Shown here: piece after piece, positions 22,352 through 33,442 of the stretch | Layout of the letters: the number at the start of each line of letters is the position of its first letter | Position numbering within the stretch: the first letter of the stretch is position 1 | Assembly: GCA_003586115.2 (NCBI GenBank) | Contig: QVOM02000034.1 | Coordinates: 109,009,510 to 109,073,509, forward strand | Origin: Salvator merianae | Taxonomy: Eukaryota; Chordata; Lepidosauria; Squamata; Teiidae | Direction of reading: 5' to 3' | DNA length: 64,000 nt | Made by a program: the position numbers and the translations under genes | Notes under the pieces: model-generated | What the model was told of the DNA's origin: nothing | What the model saw: only the letters and a program-made list of their open reading frames with translations | The model's database searches: none

Positions 22352-22969
22352 GGGCCTGTTCACACTTAGTGAGTGGTACATTTCAGGACGCATGCTAGAA
22401 CGCAGGATCCGCACTTGCGAACAGCCCAGCTGACCCGAAATCTACCAAAGCCCACCTGATGCTTACCTGAATCCAACGAGCGCTGGTCAACTAATTTGTA
22501 GTCTCCAACCCGACCTACATGATCAGGTGAGGATCAGGAATGGTGCGTTCGCAGCATTTCCGGGTTCAAAACTGGGGCGGGGTGTGGTTGGCGTGGCCGC
22601 GCAGGCACAGTCTGCCGGTTCACACCCCAGTTCAGACCTTGGGGTCTGGATCCTGGTGGCCTTTTCAAACACAGGTTCGAACACAGACCCTCTGGGTTCG
22701 AACACAGCCCCCTGGGTTCGAACACAGCCCCCTGGGTTCGAACACAGCCCCCTGGGTTCGAACACAGCCCCCTGGGTTCGAACACAGACCCTTTGGGTTC
22801 AAATACAGCTACTGAACTAGTATGCTCCCATTCACACTGCGCCCAGCGCTGGTCGGCTAGCGGAGTGTTCCAGTGCTCACAAGTGCGAAGACCTCTCTCC
22901 GTACCCGTACTCTACAGGCCCGAAACATGCTAGTTATACTGTTATACCGTTGTAAGTGCAAATAGGCCC
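22352..22969. mobile_element. Family A MITE (copy A7) with internal minisatellite
   Basis: 618 bp. Left end GGGCCTGTTCACACTT, right end AAGTGCAAATAGGCCC (13 of 16 positions match as inverted repeats). It is flanked by ACT at 22349-22351 and 22970-22972, a perfect 3-bp duplication. The body parallels A6: CGACCTACATGATCAGG, GGAATGGTGCGTTCGC, GGCGGGGTGTGGTTGGCG, then a 20-bp tandem array. A6 and A7 form a subfamily distinct from A1-A5, A8 and A9. Confidence 0.85.
22668..22808. repeat. 20-bp minisatellite inside A7
   Basis: Units of AACACAGCCCCCTGGGTTCG start at 22701, 22721, 22741 and 22761 without a mismatch, with slightly altered 21-base units on each side. The unit contains GGTTCGAAC, which resembles a Pol III B box. 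Direct head-to-tail repeats with no spacers rule out a CRISPR array. Confidence 0.95.
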
Positions 22970-22972
22970 ACT

Positions 22973-24095
22973 GTGTCCTTGCTGCAGATTTAAGGTACTA
23001 TAAAGTGACCATGAGAATCCTGCCAGAAATATATTTTGCAGCTAGCTGGAAGATATTTCCAGAGTCCCAAGTAGATTCTCCTTGTTTCTGGGGAAAAAAT
23101 TGCACAGATTTTACATACTATGTAATGGCCTCCCTCCGAGGTCTGCCAGGCACCTTCACTATATATGTTTAGTAGATTGGTGAAGATGCAACTATTTACC
23201 CTGGTCTTTGGCTCAGGAAGCAGCTTCCCCTCCCCCCTTTCAGGCACTGTTACTGTTTTTAGTGGGTTAATTTTAATTTTATTTTTTTAATTGCTGCAAC
23301 TTCCCCTGAGACCTCTGAGTATAAAGCAAGATTAAAAATACAGGCAAATAAATAAATACTATCAGCGTGTGTTTGACTGCCTGTCTTCCCTATGCTCCTT
23401 ACACACACATACACACGCACATGTTTTTCATGAATAGGAGAGCACAAATCTGCATAAACATGCACATATTGTATCATGCAGTCTGCAAGTTAGGCACAGA
23501 GGAAGTAGAAGAGTCCAAAGTAAACCAGACATTCCATGTCTGACAAACAAAATGTCATCAAGTGAAAAGGGTTTTTTTTTTGTAATTTCCATATCAGAAA
23601 ATGTTTAGTTAATGTTAATTTGTGTCTGCTACACATTTGTGTAGGATCATGATCTCTCTCAGTGCCCATACTAAGTGATGGGAAAGATACACATTTCTTC
23701 AGCTGTAAACCAGTTGTGCTTCTCAGGGTATTTCATTAATTGATCTTAGGCTGAAAATGCAACTCCTGATGCATAATTTGTCAGAGGTATCTATGGGAAT
23801 CAAAAAAGACTTTTTTTATTAATTAAATTATTTCAAAAGATTATTACAATACCACTGACAATAAAATTGTATATCAACTACTAAAAATACTACAAATACA
23901 AATTAAACTATACTACAATACACAAATCTAAGATCTAACAGCTTTTACCTTGTACCTTATCTATACAGAGGTGACCATCATTTATTATAGTAAGTATAGT
24001 AAGTGTATAATAATTACATTTAAGATCCTTCTATCTCTAACATATTAAACAATATTTTCCTCTTAATCAAAAGAGCATCAAAAGAGAGTTACGAC
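22973..24095. other. Unassigned stretch, AT-rich in the right part
   Basis: No gene recognised. The very AT-rich part at 23805-24060, beginning with a T-run, could be a reversed LINE 3' end but has no diagnostic motif. Confidence 0.35.
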
Positions 24096-24098
24096 TTA

Positions 24099-24564
24099 GG
24101 ATGCAATCAGACAGGACTTTTTTTGGTCACCTCTTTATGAAGAAGCAGCCCATCTGTAGAAGCATAAAAAGAATGCCTTTCAAACAGTTATCTGAATAAG
24201 CACTCAAAATCCTACCTCAGTTTTCCATACTGCATTTGCCTCCATGTCTGGCAACATCCTCCCTAACAACAAGTGCTCACCACTGATTGGCCACTCATCT
24301 GCACAGCTTTCTGTGCGTGGTTTACCCATAACAACTGCTTCCATGTTGTAATTGACTACATTTCCCGCCTCTATGCTTACGTAGCTTTCTGCCCTATCCC
24401 GCTAAAAGAAAGAGATGCTTTCAGTATTATGAAATCCTAAATGAGAAAGAGTGCCCATTCCCAGACTTCAAGACAGGGTAGGGTGAACACAGGGAGAAAA
24501 TGTTTGTCATTACAGCCTCAAATTTGCCCAGAGGGTGCCTCTTTAAGTTTGCCTGATTGCACCC
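24099..24564. mobile_element. Family B Harbinger-like MITE
   Basis: 466 bp. Left end GGATGCAATCAGACAGG, right end TTTGCCTGATTGCACCC, with perfect TTA flanks at 24096-24098 and 24565-24567. The inverted repeats continue inward with matching CTCTTTA blocks. It contains AACAAGTGCTCACCACTGAT and TTGGCCACTC, also found in the partial copy at 61432. TTA duplication and GG ends fit PIF/Harbinger. No coding capacity. Confidence 0.85.
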
Positions 24565-24567
24565 TTA

Positions 24568-26288
24568 TGTTTGCACCAAGGTTCAAAATTTGCCTGCCAT
24601 CAAAAAGTAAGCAATGTGTTCTAACAACATGTGCTGAGGTTATTTATTTGAAAAGATTAAATTATCTTAGTTAAGCTAAGTAAGATATCTATTATATAAA
24701 GTATTATTTTTTGTTAAAGCTTTTGTATTTTAATAAAAAATAGATAGCAAAATAGAACTACTGTCAGATCCTCTGTGTCAGCAGTAGGGTAAGGCCTAGC
24801 TTGGCCAAATTGGGCAAGCCGCTCACTCAGTTGGCTGCTTCTTAGAGTACTGGAGTGGCATGGTGTGGTGTGGCACAATGTGCCATTTGGTCTATGGGCA
24901 GTTCTGTGCCCCCCTGAGCTTAGTGCCCTGTGTAACTGTATCACTTACACCACCCTAAAGCTAGTCCTGAATGTAACCCATATTCTCTCAACATTGGCTC
25001 TACGACATTGGCTATTTCCTGGTATGCTTTAGGTACATTTAAATTCAAGATTTCGCAGTTTTGTCCTTCAGGCAGCAGTCACTTACCTTGGATACAACAT
25101 TTGCAGAAAAGGCTTGAAAGCATTTTTCTACAGTAGAATGGACAGTCAGGCCTATATTCAAACTTTTTTGGGGGTGGGTTTCCTATCTGATGTACTGTGG
25201 TTAACAATCACAATTCTCTGTCTAAAACAATGAAGGAGCAAACTCAGTTTTACAAAGCAGTTGCTTGAGCATTCATGAAAATGTTGCCCCAGCTTTGTAA
25301 GTGCCACTCTACAAGGACGAGGAGTCTAGACTATGGATTTGAGCTAAAAGTATGAGAAGGGCAAAAGCAACTGAAGGCTACAGCTGCATCCCATCTATCT
25401 GGAAGTACAGATGTGGGGGTGCCCTAAGTCACAGGAATTGATGAATATTATTTTCTCTATTTCCACAGAAATCCAGCCTGCTTGGCTGAGACATTTTTCC
25501 CACAGTGAGGCATATACTTTTACTAAGCCTTGGGGCAGCACATTTGGTGAGTCTGAACATGATGCTATATGGCCAGTATATCTGGAGTCCCCCTGGGAGC
25601 ACTGAACTAAACACTTGCAGTCTACTTTGGTTATCACCCTCATTATTCAATTATTCTGCATGATCAACAACAAAGACACTATCCAAAGAAAATATTGTTT
25701 TAGTGTCTCTGCAGCAGTATGTATTCAGCATGTAGGGAGTTGTCTGGCAGGAATTCAGGCTTGTGGTATGTGGTTACTGCTCCATAATCTGACTGAATGC
25801 TACTCTCCATCCGGACCATTCTGGAAACTTCAACCTGAAATATTCAACTTTATTCCCAGGAAAGAAGACAAGGTACAGTTTTCACAAAGGTTCAGTACTA
25901 TGATATGTGCATCACCCCCCCCCCCAAATATTCATTACAATATTCATTACTAAATACTTACTAAAATGATAACAAATAATAGTTTATTTAATTCTTTTAT
26001 GTCCTTTCTGAAAAGCCTGAACATGTTCCAGCTGACACTTCAGTAAACTTGTTTCGGATAATATGTTGGTGCTACTGGTTCCTCTGTGTGTGTTTTTAGT
26101 CAAAGTAGTTATTACGTTTGACATAATGTTACATAATTGAAATTATACATTTGTCAGACCCCATGGAAGGAGTTAGGGTTGCTCAGCAGAAAGGGATACA
26201 CTATATGGAAAACTATGTTCTGGCTAAATATTCAGGAAGGGATCAAGTTCCAGTTCCAGTAAAAATCAAACCAATATTGAATGAATAC
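24568..26288. other. Unassigned stretch
   Basis: About 1.7 kb with no recognised repeat except a poly-C run near 25914-25925 and a 12-bp duplication (AATATTCATTAC) at 25926-25949. A possible exon-like segment at 25469-25546 is described separately. Confidence 0.4.
25469..25546 (+). other. Exon-like segment with good splice signals (weak)
   Basis: A pyrimidine-rich acceptor, TTTTCTCTATTTCCACAG, ends at 25468 and a GTGAGT donor starts at 25547, bounding 78 bases (26 codons' length) that are open in one frame. The encoded peptide (IQPAWLRHFSHSEAYTF and on) resembles nothing I know. Chance exons of this quality are expected in tens of kilobases, so this is only noted. Confidence 0.12.
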
Positions 26289-26290
26289 TA

Positions 26291-26556
26291 GGAATGTGCA
26301 CAAACTGTAGAAGCAATGCACTGGTTCTATACAAATCTCGGATCAGTTCATTGCTTTAAATTTGCTCTAAAAAAAGCAAAATAGTGCCAAACTCTTTCCA
26401 TTTAGAACTATTTCAGCTCGAGCTGAGGTGGTTCATGGGGGGTTATTTGAAACCTCATTGGTTTGCTTCGAATTTGAACTGAAGCCTAGAACTGGCAGGG
26501 GGTTGGTTCAAATTTGAACAGTTTTTACCTCAGAAGGAACCAGTTCAGCTCATCCC
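26291..26556. mobile_element. GGGATGTGC-type MITE, TA flanks
   Basis: Left end GGAATGTGCACAAAC, right end CAGTTCAGCTCATCCC, with TA on both sides (26289-26290 and 26557-26558). The interior is rich in GAACTGGTTC/AAATTTGAAC-type short palindromes. A second copy is at 36375-36729. A TA duplication would suit the Tc1/mariner group, but two bases are too few to prove it. Confidence 0.55.
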
Positions 26557-26558
26557 TA

Positions 26559-28057
26559 ATGAATTTAGGTCAGGCCAGGCCAAATACTCCTTTAGTTGCT
26601 ATGCTCATTCTTAAACTCCTTATTGCTAGGGCTTAACAGAGAAATTATTCAAAGCATGCTATTATAAAGAAGCAAGAAGAAAAATGAAGGTCGGAATGCA
26701 AAACTGTAGAAATTTTAGCATCCCATCCCATTGTAAAGTTTTGTTATCTGTAGATGAGCATGGGGCATTGTTCTGAAAGCCAGTAACATAATAAAAAGAG
26801 AGAACACTGTATACAAACCAGGGCCTTCTTTTTGTTTTATTTCTGTTCTTCCTTTTGGTAAGCTTTATGGATCATTCTGTCAAAAGAGAAAAGGAATAAT
26901 TCAAATGGAAAAGAAAACAAACAAAAAAGGCAACAATGGAGGTGAAAAGGTGAATGGTTGGAAGTTCTGACTCATCTCCACTTTTATTTGGTCCAAGCTT
27001 GTCCTTTCCCTCACTAAACATGGGCCTCTGTGGAAGCTTAGCCCTTTGTGGAATATTCTAAAAGGTTCACTCCCTGTATTTCCAGCTTTAATTAATTTTA
27101 TAGACAAAGCAAAACTGTAGTCTTTTAATGTGTAGTTGAGGAGATAACTAATACTTCTGTGTTAGATGAAAAGCCAATTTGCCATGCTTCACAGACAGGA
27201 AAGGTGAATGGCTCCTTGCTGTCCACCTCCATAGCACGCAGTGCAGGATAGCAGAGGTCCTGGCCCGTCACCCTTCATCCGCAATTGAGATGGGTTCCTT
27301 GTTGCAGGATGGGACAGCCTTTCTGTCCAGTGTTTAATTGTGTTGGATGGAAAATGGCTGTAGTAAGTCACTTGAGTTGCTGCTATTTCTCCAGTGCATG
27401 TGGACAAGAAACAATATTAAGGTCCATCTGCACATAAGTTTTAATTTGCCAGTCTGTTTCCTTTCTGCCTTAGGTAACCCAAAGGTTGATTTTCTGGGTT
27501 AGCTGGCTTGGGAAGTTGTCTCTTTCAGAGGGTGGAGTGGGAAACAGAGCATCTGGTCTACGGGTATATACCTGTCCCAACCCCTGCCCAGCTTCATGTC
27601 AGCCTTATACACCATGCAGATGGTGCCTACGAGATTGTTCACACGGACATTTTACTGTGCAAAGAGTGTGGAGAGGGCATGAGAAGATCTCATGATTTTT
27701 GCATTTTGGCAGCATGTTACACAATCAATAGGTGAAATTTGTAGTGCATCCTGTGCATTTTGCTCTGCACACAATCTGCCTATTTGTCGACTGGGTCTGC
27801 AACAATTTCACCTGCCATGTCTGCCTCCTCTTCTGAAACACTTCCACATTACACAGTTGCCTCCCCTTTTCCTTCTCTAATTAAACCTAGGTTTCTTGTA
27901 GCATATAGCTGGAAGAAAACATGATGAGTTTAGTACAGTATTATTACCTAAATTGTACTTTAAAGTTATTTTTTCATTCTTCCTTTCTGTTTGCTTTACT
28001 CTCATAGGAATCCGAAAAGAAATTCATCTAAGAATATCACCAGTAAATAAATAGGGC
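26559..28057. other. Unassigned stretch
   Basis: No gene or transposon identified in about 1.5 kb. Confidence 0.45.
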
Positions 28058-28647
28058 TGTATTCACACCATGGTGCATTTGCCCCTGTTCCAGGGCAATG
28101 CACACAGTGGCTCTATGTTGCGTGTCAGACCTCCTTGCACCGAGGTCTTTTTCATCACGCCAGAAATGAATCCAGAATTCAGCTGGTTTTGGTGTGACGA
28201 ACAATATTTCCAGGTGGATTGCAGCACTGTTAAATCACCTGCACAGCTGCCATGTCACTACAGCAGCAGCAGCAAGTGTCCTCAGAGATCTTCTTCCTAA
28301 TCTGCAGGAACGACGCTTTGGAAGGTCCTTGTACCCAGAGGCACTACTGACAAGCAGACAAAAGTATATAGCGGAATTTGGCCTGGAGTCAGATCACTAG
28401 TTAAGCTCAGCTAGTAGTCAGATAGACAAATAAATCTAGAGACTAGATACTTTCATTTAATAAACTTTATTTATTTACAGTTATCTACAGAGAGAGAAAA
28501 ACTCTCATAGTCCTTCTACCTCACTAGTCAAACAAGTACTACCGGTCTTTCTTATACAGTACACACACAAGATATGAACATTCCAAATGACGTCATCAAC
28601 TGTCATCAACTGTCAGCTAGAGTTATGAAAACAACATCATAAATCTC
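28058..28647. other. Unassigned stretch with polyA signal and CRE
   Basis: Begins GGGCTGTATTCACACCATGG, which resembles a MITE end without a mate. AATAAA lies near 28460 and TGACGTCA at 28588-28595, followed by an 11-bp duplication of TCATCAACTG(T). It could be the remains of an LTR or MITE. I cannot decide. Confidence 0.25.
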
Positions 28648-28650
28648 TTA

Positions 28651-29703
28651 GGCTGCGTTCCGACACAGCATTTAATCAGTTTACAGGCCGTCTTCAGTTC
28701 CCGCTGTCCCGTAATTTTTATGGATTAAATTGGCGAAATCCGGATTACTTTGTCTTCGGATTTAATGAACTCTCAAGCCGTTCCAGATCGCTAGCGCGCT
28801 TTACTTTGTGCTGTGGGCACGGGGAAAGCGATTATTTGAGAGGAACCGTACTGTTTTGGGGGGCGTGCAGAGGGAGGGATCCCCATTTTGTGCCGTCCGA
28901 TGACAGACTTTGTGGGTGGGCAGGAAGCACATTAGTTTCCTCTGCCTCCATTATCCCCCCTTCCCTCGCTGCCAGGGGAAAAGAAATCGTCCTCCTTCTT
29001 CGCTAAGCTGCGGTCCTGCCAGGAAGAAATTAAAGGCTTTCTCCACTTCCGTCTGCTCTTTAAAGGAAAAAATAAACTGCGCCTGTTTGGAGTTTTGCCT
29101 GGTCAGCACACAGTTAAAAATAGTAGAGCCCCCCCACGTTCCCTCCCCACTTTTTCCCTTTGTTATGGACCTCTCCCGCTACTTTTAAATTGCGCAGTTG
29201 CGCTAAAGTGAATCAGCAGGATAGCAGAACTCCACATTTCAAAAGCTTAGTTAAAATGAAACAGCAGGATAGCAGAACTGCGCATTTCAAAAGCTTAGTT
29301 TTTTAAAGTTCATAGTTTTAAAGTGAACGTAGTTTTTAAGTTCTGCTTCGGTAGACAGAGGCTGCAGGGAGGAGCAAATGGCGAATGACTAGTAATGCTG
29401 CCAAGTTAATCCATGTTCTGAGGCAGCAGTGGGGACATGCAGAGAGCGGAGCTTGACTTTCCCGCCCCTGTGACGTCAAGGTTTGAACGTTGGGACTGCA
29501 GCCAATCGCTGACTGCATAGGGAGGAGAATTTGACGAGGGGTGGAGGCAGAAAGGGTACTGCCAAGCACGGGAAATATCACTGTGGGAACGAGCAAGTAC
29601 GAATTGACTCTGTGTTAAATTGTAACTGTGGGAATGACCAGAAGACGAATTCACTGCGTGTACTCTTCTATACGGATTACATTGACGATGTCCGACCGCG
29701 GCC
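28651..29703. mobile_element. 1.05-kb Harbinger-like non-autonomous element
   Basis: Ends GGCTGCGTTCCGACA and TGTCCGACCGCGGCC, flanked by TTA at 28648-28650 and 29704-29706. Subterminal blocks near both ends share CGGATTA (28741 and 29674). The interior has a 48-bp tandem duplication at 29210-29303, a GC box and a CRE (CCCGCCCC near 29461, TGACGTCA at 29471-29478) and many retained CpGs. There is no transposase frame. The perfect duplication and retained CpGs suggest a relatively recent insertion. Confidence 0.85.
29210..29303. repeat. 48-bp tandem duplication inside the Harbinger-like element
   Basis: Two copies of a unit starting GAATCAGCAGGATAGCAG and GAAACAGCAGGATAGCAG, each ending in TTTCAAAAGCTTAGTT. 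They differ at only a few positions. Confidence 0.9.
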
Positions 29704-29769
29704 TTAGTGAAGAAATGCTGACTCATTGTGACTCTTTGTTCCTGACTTAACTCTTTCAATACTTGACAG

Positions 29770-32460
29770 GTTTTTATTGAAGGATTCTTAGTTAAGACAA
29801 ACTAAAATGGATCATTTTATTCATCCAATGCTGCCACATAGGGGAAATAAAACTGACAAGTATTATCTTGAGAAGACCTGTACAAATACAGAGCAAGGAA
29901 GTCCTTATCTGGAACACCAGGTGACCAAGAAAATATGGACACCGGGAAACCTTCATCAGAACAACTAGTCTACTCTAAATATTTTACCATGGAACATCAC
30001 AATTGGCCATCTAAGAGAGTTGATAAAGACCTGTGCAATTACCTAATTAATTTTGATATCTTATTATTGCAAGAGATGTGGGCTTAGGCTTCCTGTAGCA
30101 ATCTCTGGCTTTCTTTCCTGGTCATTGTGTGTCTCTTCCAAAGCTAATAGAGGCAGAGCATTGGGAAGGTTGGCTACTCTTATGTCTACTGAGATAAAAA
30201 GCCACCTCAGATACAGTAAACTACTATATGAAGATATGGCAATGTCTGTAAAGACTGAGTGGAAGATAGGCATCTTATTAATAATAAATGTGTACTTTCC
30301 CTTGCAAAAGGCCCACTCCTATGTTCAAGCACAATGGACAAAGTTCTAAGAGTATGTTACAATCCAACTCAGAGCTTTTCCCTCAGCACTATTAATACTT
30401 GCTGGGGACTTTAATGCACATATGGGTCCCTCAGACAAAGACTTCTTTGTTCATTATAAATTCATTTCTCCTGCACGAGAGGGGCCTTTGATCTTGTTGC
30501 CCCGCAATTCTAAAGATACAAGAATCAACCTTGCTGGATTATGGCTGGCAAGACTTGCTATAAATCATGAATTAGTTCTCTTAAATAGTACAACTGTAGA
30601 TTATTTTCCTGGAGCATTTACCTTCTGGTCTACACAGGGTTCCTGTACAGTATATTACACTTTGGTTATCAGAAACCTAATACCGAGGATTGTTTTATTT
30701 AATTTGGGCCCTAGACTTGACAGTGACCATCTACCAAGGATGCTAAGGTTGGCTTGCATGATGAAGGTACACATGTGGAAGGGAATGTTTTTGAAAGTAC
30801 ATCAAAGATTAAGAAGGTCAAACAAAGCAAAGATTCTGCAAACTTTCTTGATGCACCAGAGGTACACTACGTGAAAATGAGCATTATGTCCGCAAGGGAA
30901 CTCATCCAAATGCTAGATTATTTCAATATCTTAATTAACAATCTACAAAAATGCTTTTCAGACAGATCTGGTAGGAATTCTCTGAAACAATGTAGTAACT
31001 ATCTTGGTTTGACCAAGAATGCTGCACAAAGGCCCTTCTGTTAACAACACAGAAGATTCATAAATCCCCAAATAAAACAACTCTGTCCCCAGAGCTAATG
31101 CAACTTAAAAGGGACTATAAAAATCTACTTAAAAGGAAGAAAAAAGCATCACTGATGAAAGATTGGACACAACTTATGCAGGCAGCCAGAACCAATGACT
31201 CAGCAACCTTCTGGCACTTTGTAGCAAACAATCTATGGGCACCTAGGCAATTGGTGAAATTTTGTGAGGCACCATTGGCTTGGGAGACACATTTTGAGCT
31301 CTTGTTTGCAGACATGTACATCTCAGACATGCTCAACCCAGAGCGACTTTAATTTACCAACTTGGCCACCTGTCACACCCTCAGAAGTAAAATAATTAAT
31401 TGCCCTTTTGAAGAAAAGCAAAGCAGCTGGTATGGATTATCCACCTCCCAATTTATTTAAAGCTAATGTAGACAGGTGGGCACTGGTGCTGGTTCCTTTG
31501 TTTACAATGATTGCTCAAACACTGGGGTCTTGCAATTATTATTCCTGTGTACAAACAAGGTAACAAATCCGAGCCAGCCAACTATCGACCAATAAGTTTA
31601 CCATATGTATTAAGCAAGCACTATGCAAGGCATTTACAAGGAAAATTGGCTTTCCCATAGTAATCTTTTGCTTGAGGAGCAAGCAGAATTTAGAGAAGCG
31701 TGCTCCACTAAATATTTGTTCACTTGGCAGAAAAGTACTATAGGAAGTATTATAGACCTTTATTCATGGCCTGTATCAACTTCAAGTCAGCATTTCATAC
31801 AACTGACTGTAAGAAGCTCTGGGAAAAATTAGAAGCCTCCAAAACCAGGGGGTTTTGACAGATCAAGCTGATCTTAGGAGAAGAGGGAGACAAGAATGTA
31901 TCTTGGCTTCTCTTTTGTTTAATATTTTTCTTAGTTCCATGCCTCAGATACCGAATAATATCCTAGAGCCCACCCTCCTTTTCTGGCAAACAGGTCTGCC
32001 ACATGCAGATGACACAGCAATTCTCACAATCACTGAACTTGGGATGTAAAAAGTATTGTGAACTCTTGCTGACTAATGCACTAAAGAAGCCTTATATATA
32101 CACTCCTCTAAATGCAAAATAATGGTATTTCATAAAAAACCTCATGAGTATATTTGGTGTATAGAAGACCATAAAATCAGTCAGGTTTTATTCAAGTACC
32201 TTGGCATTGTCTTCCAACAGACTGGAGCATTTAAGGCTCAGACTGCCTATGCTGTTGAAACAGCCCCCAAAACTGTAAATGCCGTTGTTAGATTTTTCTT
32301 TGCAAGAAGTGGCCAATTTGTTTCTGCTGCAATTAAAAACCTCAGCCCACACAAAGATCCTCCTGCCCACAAGAGACTTCAGAGGAAGGAAAATCCTTAT
32401 AAATCCCAGCTTGCTTCCAACTTCAGACCTAAAACAGGGCGGAGGAAATGGGGCTGAGAG
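29770..32460 (+). mobile_element. I/Vingi-like non-LTR retrotransposon, decayed ORF2
   Basis: The order of domains is clear although frames shift repeatedly. Endonuclease: WNI near 29990, LLLQEMW near 30060, a GDFNAHMGPSD block at about 30400-30435 and DSDHLP near 30718-30735. Linker with PELMQLKRDYKNLLKRKKK near 31090-31140. Reverse transcriptase: EPANYRPISL at 31571-31600, RGRQECILASLLFNIFL near 31876-31932 and PHADDTAILTI near 31999-32030. C-terminal: KYLGIVFQQTGAF near 32197-32235 and ARSGQFVSAAIKNL near 32300-32342. HADD replaces the usual YADD. The motif set fits the I/Ingi/Vingi group found in lizards; clade assignment is by recollection of motifs. Confidence 0.75.
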
Positions 32461-32990
32461 AGGAGTAGGCAAAAAGGAAAATGTTTAGCCCCCTTTAGAT
32501 ATTAAAAATTACATGCATGAATTTTCACATGGACTTAAAGTGTGACTTTCTTTCCAATGCCTGCTTTGATACTTACCACAAAAGAAAAAGCATCCTTGAT
32601 GAGGATGATTTCCAAGAAAATTAGGCAATACATCTCAGCTGTATAAAGGATGTGGGTTAGCTGACCAAAAGCAGAACTTAAAAATAATCTTGTATTTTCC
32701 TAACTTACTGAACACAACAACAATGCAGCTGAGAAGCCTCTTCATCACGTAACTTGGTTTCATATTTACTTTTCTTCCTCATTTTAAAAGCTAGTAAAGA
32801 GAAATACTTAAAAAAATTGACAAGGTCAGGGGGATGTCAAGTTGCTGATGTCATGTAATGTCCAACCAAAGGCATGCTAATTTTGTGCACTTCCGGGAAA
32901 CACATGTGAAACTGAAAGTTTTCCCTACAGCGTCCCCGCTGTCTTCAGATTTTCAACAAGAAAACAGACCTCAGAAGGGAAGTAAGACCC
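32461..32990. other. Unassigned stretch
   Basis: No gene or repeat recognised. Confidence 0.45.
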
Positions 32991-32991
32991 A

Positions 32992-33442
32992 GGGCCTGTT
33001 CACACTTTACAGTTTAGAATGGTAGAATACTACCATTCTAAGCTGGAATAGACCCAGCAGGTGCGGTGGCCATCTGCACTGCACAGCGCTGGAACAGTCC
33101 TGAACTGGGGTTCTGGATGCCAGCTTAACTGCCATGGCAGTAGCCATGGAAAGATATGTCTGTTGCCATGGCAACCAGGGACATGGTACACAGCTGCACA
33201 GCTGCAGCCATGCTGCATCGAGGCTTCGCAATGTTCACACCTGGAAGCAAGTACAAATGCTGCTGACCAGGAGGAGTCTAGCTGCCCCCAGTCAAGTTGT
33301 GGGCAGCAGTTTAGCTGTCCACAGCTAGTAGTGCTCGGGAGTGTCTGCAGAGGCTCCTGGATGCTGGGGCCACTGCAGAATATGGACAAACTGTGCTAGT
33401 GTGCATACAGGCACTCACTAGCATGTCAGTGCAAACAGACCC
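32992..33442 (+). mobile_element. Family A MITE (copy A8)
   Basis: 451 bp with ends GGGCCTGTTCACACTTTAC and CAGTGCAAACAGACCC, and flanks CCA/CTA. A subterminal stem-loop, TAGAATGGTAGAATACTACC, sits near the left end. The interior has TTGCCATGGCAACCAGGGAC, GAGTCTAGCTGCCCCCAGTC and TCCACAGCTAGTAGTGC in the same order as A4. Confidence 0.8.

Noticed and set aside
22668..22808. CRISPR-like direct repeats
   Set aside because: Units are contiguous without spacers, and the genome is a vertebrate.
22523..22820. Overlapping repeat-rich frames on both strands
   Set aside because: All frames are open across the 20-bp minisatellite, and none resembles a protein family.
23805..24060. Reversed L1 3' end
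   Set aside because: AT-rich with a T-run but without any diagnostic coding or untranslated motif.
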